From an uncultured Verrucomicrobiota bacterium (lineage in GTDB: Bacteria; Verrucomicrobiota; Verrucomicrobiia; Verrucomicrobiales; DEV007): a stretch of 36,380 nt of DNA. A program made the position numbers and the translations under genes. This document shows, one piece after another, positions 33,331 to 36,380 of the stretch. The notes below the pieces were generated by a model that saw only the letters and a list, made by a program, of their open reading frames with translations, was not told the origin of the DNA and searched no databases. Positions within the stretch are counted from its first letter, which is position 1; each line of letters starts with the position of its first letter. The DNA lies in the NCBI GenBank assembly GCA_902589825.1, contig CACIUL010000035.1, positions 1 through 36,380 on the forward strand, in the 5' to 3' direction.

Positions 33331-34707
33331 TTATTCCCTGGCTCTTTGGCGCGCAAACGACCAGCCATGTCCGGACGGTATGCGGGTATCGGATCGCACC
33401 TTCTCGGGGATTTTTCCTAACGGGGAAAGTGTCTTGACCCATGCAGCATGCTTGTCGGATAGCTGTTTGACAATGCCAGGATTTCTGGCTGCGACATTCT
33501 TCTCTTCCCTGGGATCTGCCTTCAGGTTAAAGAGCTGCCACGGGTCCTTGTCATATTTCCTGTATAGTCGCCAATCCTGCCAGCGGACAGCAATCAGGTG
33601 TCGGCGGACGGCGTCACCGGGCTCGTTGTTGAGCCAGAATAGGTATTCGTGTGGTTCGCCATTCTTCCGGCCATTGAGATATGGAATCAAGTCTACTCCG
33701 TCACAATGCTTGGGGATGGTCAGACCGGCTGCTGAGGCAATGGTGGAATAGAAATCGAAGTTCGCGATTTGCTTGTGGTAGTTTTTTCCCTGAGGAACCA
33801 CTCCAGGCATGGAGAAGATGGTGGGAACTCGAACCCAGCCTTCCTGCTGGGTTCCCTGCCCCTTGCCACCCCGGTAGGGTGCCGAGGATCCGTTCTCACC
33901 GCTATTGGCTCCGTTGTCGCTTGAGAAGATGACCAGTGTGTTCTCGCGCAGACCGTGTTGCTGCAAGGCTTTCAATAATTTACCCACCTGGTCGTCAACC
34001 GAGACGATGGCGCCGGCTAGTTTGCTTCGCTTGCCCTTGGCGCGCGTGCGTTTGGTCAGGCTGGGAGGGGCCTCCTGGTTGCTGGAGTGAACAGCCTCGG
34101 GCGACCAATAAAGGAAGAAGGGATTGTTTTTGTGGCGCTTGATGAACTCGACCATGTTGTCGCCATCATAATCAGTCAGCCACTGGGTCTGACCCGCCTC
34201 GTTGATGCAGAAGTACTTTGAATTTTTCCCGCCAGCTTTTTTCTTGGGCGGCTTTTGGGCGACCTCGGTAAAGCCAACCTGCAGGGGGCCCTGGTTTTTC
34301 GATCCAATATCCCACTTGCCGATCTGCCCGGTAACGTAGCCGTTGTCCGCCATGAACTTGGCCAGGGTTGGCCGATCCTCGGGGATGGGGAGGCCGCGGG
34401 ACATGCCGTATTTGCCGAAGCGCTGACCGTACTGGCCCATCATCAGGGCGCACCGGCTCGGGCAACACGGCGGGTTGGTGATATAGGAAGCGGTGAAGCG
34501 CACCCCTTCCTTGGCCAACCGGTCGACATTTGGCGTGGGGATATCCTTGCAGTCATAACATCCAATGTCGCCGTAGCCTAAGTCGTCGATATAAATGAGC
34601 ACTATATTGGGCTTTTCGGCGGCAGGCAGGGCGTAAGCCAGGAATGCTTCTGCCATGGCGATCAGGGCAAGGAAAAAGGGCAGGGAGGTTGGTTTCATAA
34701 AACTCAT
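33331..34707 (-). CDS. Secreted S1-family arylsulfatase
   Basis: The 458-residue product carries a signal peptide (PFFLALIAMAEAFLAYA), NIVLIYIDDLGYGDIG (Asp41/Asp42 region), and the formylglycine motif PCCPSRCALMMG. Cys81 is the expected modified residue and Cys82 the neighbouring variable position. IGKWDIGSKNQGP replaces the usual GKWHLG, with Asp where most family members keep His. FSSDNGANSGENG supplies later metal residues. The K-W-D variation could alter substrate handling but is seen in some S1 subfamilies. A lysine/arginine-rich stretch (TKRTRAKGKRSK) lies near the middle. It is the first gene of a two-sulfatase operon; Met4 is an alternative start. Confidence 0.92.
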   Translation of the reverse strand: MSFMKPTSLPFFLALIAMAEAFLAYALPAAEKPNIVLIYIDDLGYGDIGCYDCKDIPTPNVDRLAKEGVRFTASYITNPPCCPSRCALMMGQYGQRFGKYGMSRGLPIPEDRPTLAKFMADNGYVTGQIGKWDIGSKNQGPLQVGFTEVAQKPPKKKAGGKNSKYFCINEAGQTQWLTDYDGDNMVEFIKRHKNNPFFLYWSPEAVHSSNQEAPPSLTKRTRAKGKRSKLAGAIVSVDDQVGKLLKALQQHGLRENTLVIFSSDNGANSGENGSSAPYRGGKGQGTQQEGWVRVPTIFSMPGVVPQGKNYHKQIANFDFYSTIASAAGLTIPKHCDGVDLIPYLNGRKNGEPHEYLFWLNNEPGDAVRRHLIAVRWQDWRLYRKYDKDPWQLFNLKADPREEKNVAARNPGIVKQLSDKHAAWVKTLSPLGKIPEKVRSDTRIPSGHGWSFARQRARE

Positions 34708-34802
34708 CTGGAAATAGGATGGGGAGTTTAAAGTTTATGCCGAAAAAATTACGCTGCGATGATGGGCGTCGGTTTTTTTATTATTGAACTTTTTATCGCC
34801 TG

Positions 34803-35945
34803 TTACCTGAGTCCCATCAACTCCTGCATGGTCTCGGCAAAGGCCTTGCCGGCAAGGATAAAGAAGCGTCCCTCACCGCTATAGTGAAACCCCTTGTTGG
34901 ACATGGCGCGGCTTAACATGGCCCGTTCCTCCTCAGTGATCGGGTTTTTCTTGAAGTCGCGATCATATTCCGGCAGCCAGCCTCCTGCTGTCAGAGCGAC
35001 CACTCTAGGATCCAGGAGGGGGGCGGTTTCAATCGCCTTCGCGTTCCCCTTGAACTCTGAGACGGTATTGATGAAGCGTTGACCATTGCGCACATCCTTC
35101 TGTTTCGGGTTGTGCTCGTTGTGTGGTCCGTTGACCCCCATGACACCGACAACGGCTTTCATTTCAGGTGCCTTGAACTCGGTGCGCACATCCTTGATCA
35201 AGTGGACGAGATTTGCCCCGTATTGCTTGCGGCCGGTGACATCAAACATGTCATTATAGCCCTGGAACCAAACGAACCCGGCGATTTCATATCCGGCTTT
35301 TTCGTCATATGCGGGATAGTGTTGTTTCAGGTTATCCAGTGTCTGGTGCACATAGCGGATCATTTTGCGGTATTGCAGGCCGACGATCGGCTCGACCCGC
35401 CCGCCATTCCACTTGTCCGCCGCCTCTTTTGTCAATACCTGGTTATCGAGTTTTTCGATGCCGGTTTTTCCCGCACTCGGTGGGCGGAAGTTGACATAGA
35501 GGCTCTGCCCTCCCGGTGCATACTTGATCAGGAGCACCTGCTCCTCGAGCTTTGCGCCCATATAGTAGCCGAATGCATATTCCGGCCCGATCTTGGAGCC
35601 CAGCTTATTATAGTTTCCGCGCCCCCCGAAACCGGGTTGAAGCCTTTCATAAACACCTGCATTGGCGACCCAGACATCACTGCGGGTGACCAGGTTTTTC
35701 CCGTCCGGCTTGAATGTCTTCAACAGGGCCGCGCGTGCAGGATCCGGGTCTTCGGCAAGAAAATCGATCGTCCTGATCTGCGCCTGTCCATCCATATTTG
35801 ACTGGCCGGCAAGGATAAAGACCTTGAGCGGACCCTTTGCAATTTGCTTGTCTTTTTCTGCAGCAGTTGAGGATTGCAGCCATGGCAAGGACCACGCAAT
35901 GGCTAACAGGGTGCACAAAGTATAAAAGGGCGGTTTGATTCTCAT
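34803..35945 (-). CDS. Secreted SASA-type carbohydrate acetylesterase (sialate O-acetylesterase-like)
   Basis: The SASA/CE6-like SGNH hydrolases remove O-acetyl groups from sugars. The 380-residue product has a signal peptide (TLCTLLAIAWSLPWLQSSTA), block I VFILAGQSNMDGQ with nucleophile Ser49, a central WNGGRVEPIVGLQYRKMI, and GFVWFQGYNDMFD, equivalent to the WxQGExN block, with Tyr in place of the usual Glu. The GxHYSGEGRFFILAG region near the C-terminus supplies the probable catalytic His (GFHYSG). This fits the planctomycete/verrucomicrobial 'sialate O-acetylesterase' group, whose real substrates are mostly algal or plant glycans. It is separated by 95 bases from the sulfatase pair and shares their strand. 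Confidence 0.88.
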   Translation of the reverse strand: MRIKPPFYTLCTLLAIAWSLPWLQSSTAAEKDKQIAKGPLKVFILAGQSNMDGQAQIRTIDFLAEDPDPARAALLKTFKPDGKNLVTRSDVWVANAGVYERLQPGFGGRGNYNKLGSKIGPEYAFGYYMGAKLEEQVLLIKYAPGGQSLYVNFRPPSAGKTGIEKLDNQVLTKEAADKWNGGRVEPIVGLQYRKMIRYVHQTLDNLKQHYPAYDEKAGYEIAGFVWFQGYNDMFDVTGRKQYGANLVHLIKDVRTEFKAPEMKAVVGVMGVNGPHNEHNPKQKDVRNGQRFINTVSEFKGNAKAIETAPLLDPRVVALTAGGWLPEYDRDFKKNPITEEERAMLSRAMSNKGFHYSGEGRFFILAGKAFAETMQELMGLR

Positions 35946-36063
35946 TATTTCAATTTGTTTTCTTCTTGAATGCCGGGAGGACGGCCGAATGCTGGTAGCA
36001 CCTCCTCCTGAGACACAAGGAAGAATAGGGATGTGCCCGTCTGGTTACGTCAGTCGGAGTCAA

Positions 36064-36380
36064 TCAGGCTTTGATCGCTTCGATTTGTTTGTTGGCGATG
36101 CCGATCGGGCGGTCAAGGGGAACACCAACGCAGGCGAGCAGGGTAGTGAGCAGGTCGCCCTGGTTACCTTTTACGTTGGAGAGGAAGCGACCGGTCTTGA
36201 GGGAACCGCCGCCTTTGCCGGCGAGGATGAAGGGGAGGTTTTCGCGGCGGTGTTTGTTACCGTCTTCCAGGCCGGACCCCCACATCATGATGCAGTTGTC
36301 CAGCAGGGTGCCCTCACCTTCCTTGAGGTTGTGCATTTTCTTCACCATGTAGGCATACTGATCGACATTTAATTTATTGA
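36064..36380 (-). CDS. C-terminal part of a DUF1552 protein (truncated by the window edge)
   Basis: About 105 codons are visible; the frame is open to the right edge ([16 protein letters not shown] at the boundary), so the gene starts outside the window. [24 protein letters not shown], split as [15 protein letters not shown] and [16 protein letters not shown], and then [16 protein letters not shown], match the C-terminus of DUF1552 proteins. These occur widely in Planctomycetota, Verrucomicrobiota and Myxococcota, often next to DUF1592/DUF1587 cytochrome-like partners. The function of DUF1552 is not established, and any partner genes would lie beyond this edge. The stop is 118 bases from the next gene on the same strand. 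Confidence 0.85.
   Translation of the reverse strand, partial: NKLNVDQYAYMVKKMHNLKEGEGTLLDNCIMMWGSGLEDGNKHRRENLPFILAGKGGGSLKTGRFLSNVKGNQGDLLTTLLACVGVPLDRPIGIANKQIEAIKA

Noticed and set aside
35079..35801. Plus-strand ORF of 240 codons
   Set aside because: It is antisense to the SASA esterase, which has clear family motifs; the antisense product has none.

Overview
The window looks like chromosome from a marine or otherwise polysaccharide-degrading member of the Verrucomicrobiota (Planctomycetota is the main alternative). The evidence is indirect. There are many secreted Cys-type S1 sulfatases, a CotH/lamin-tail surface protein, and several secreted proteins ending in a DPDxDGxxNxxEY calcium-binding motif or in a shared FYRVR-type C-terminal module. 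There is also an SHD1-LamG-PQQ protein and a DUF1552 protein. Almost every product carries a signal peptide, so the window mostly encodes a secreted or surface arsenal for sulfated, esterified glycans. No rRNA, tRNA, CRISPR array or insertion sequence was seen.

Layout. 1-3832 (+): a large secreted PQQ propeller protein, truncated by the left edge, with a methyltransferase-like insert. 3853-4908 (-): selD, selenophosphate synthetase, which reads through an in-frame TGA as selenocysteine. 5023-6792 (+): a secreted alpha/beta hydrolase. 6808-8313 (-): a sulfatase, divergent from 8478-10703 (+), a secreted multidomain propeller protein; a 22-bp perfect palindrome lies between them. 10704-22205 (-): a same-strand run of a double sulfatase, a CE7-type acetyl esterase, two tandem paralogous secreted beta proteins and a 1.5-kilo-residue CotH-family protein. 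Two copies of a 17-bp palindrome sit at the head of this run.

22473-25082: a gamma-glutamyltransferase gene, then a scar of an old tandem duplication. The scar holds the 3' remnant of a second GH29-like gene and two pieces of a second GGT gene, with an AT-rich segment carrying a small lipoprotein gene between them. 25079-36380 (-): a GH29-like hydrolase, an alpha/beta esterase, an FG-GAP propeller protein, a sulfatase, a GH43/117-like propeller, two adjacent sulfatases, a SASA-type acetylesterase and the C-terminus of a DUF1552 protein.

How the genes may work together (inference): six sulfatase modules, several esterases and GH29-like and GH43-like hydrolases would desulfate, deacetylate and cleave a sulfated, possibly fucose-containing algal polysaccharide outside the cytoplasm. 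All sulfatases use Cys in the C-x-P-x-R motif, so a formylglycine-generating enzyme or anSME must be encoded elsewhere. Likewise SelD needs selA, selB and selC outside the window.

The strongest non-routine observations are the Sec-containing SelD with a SECIS-like hairpin, the decayed GGT/GH29 tandem duplication, and the two palindromic putative regulatory sites.
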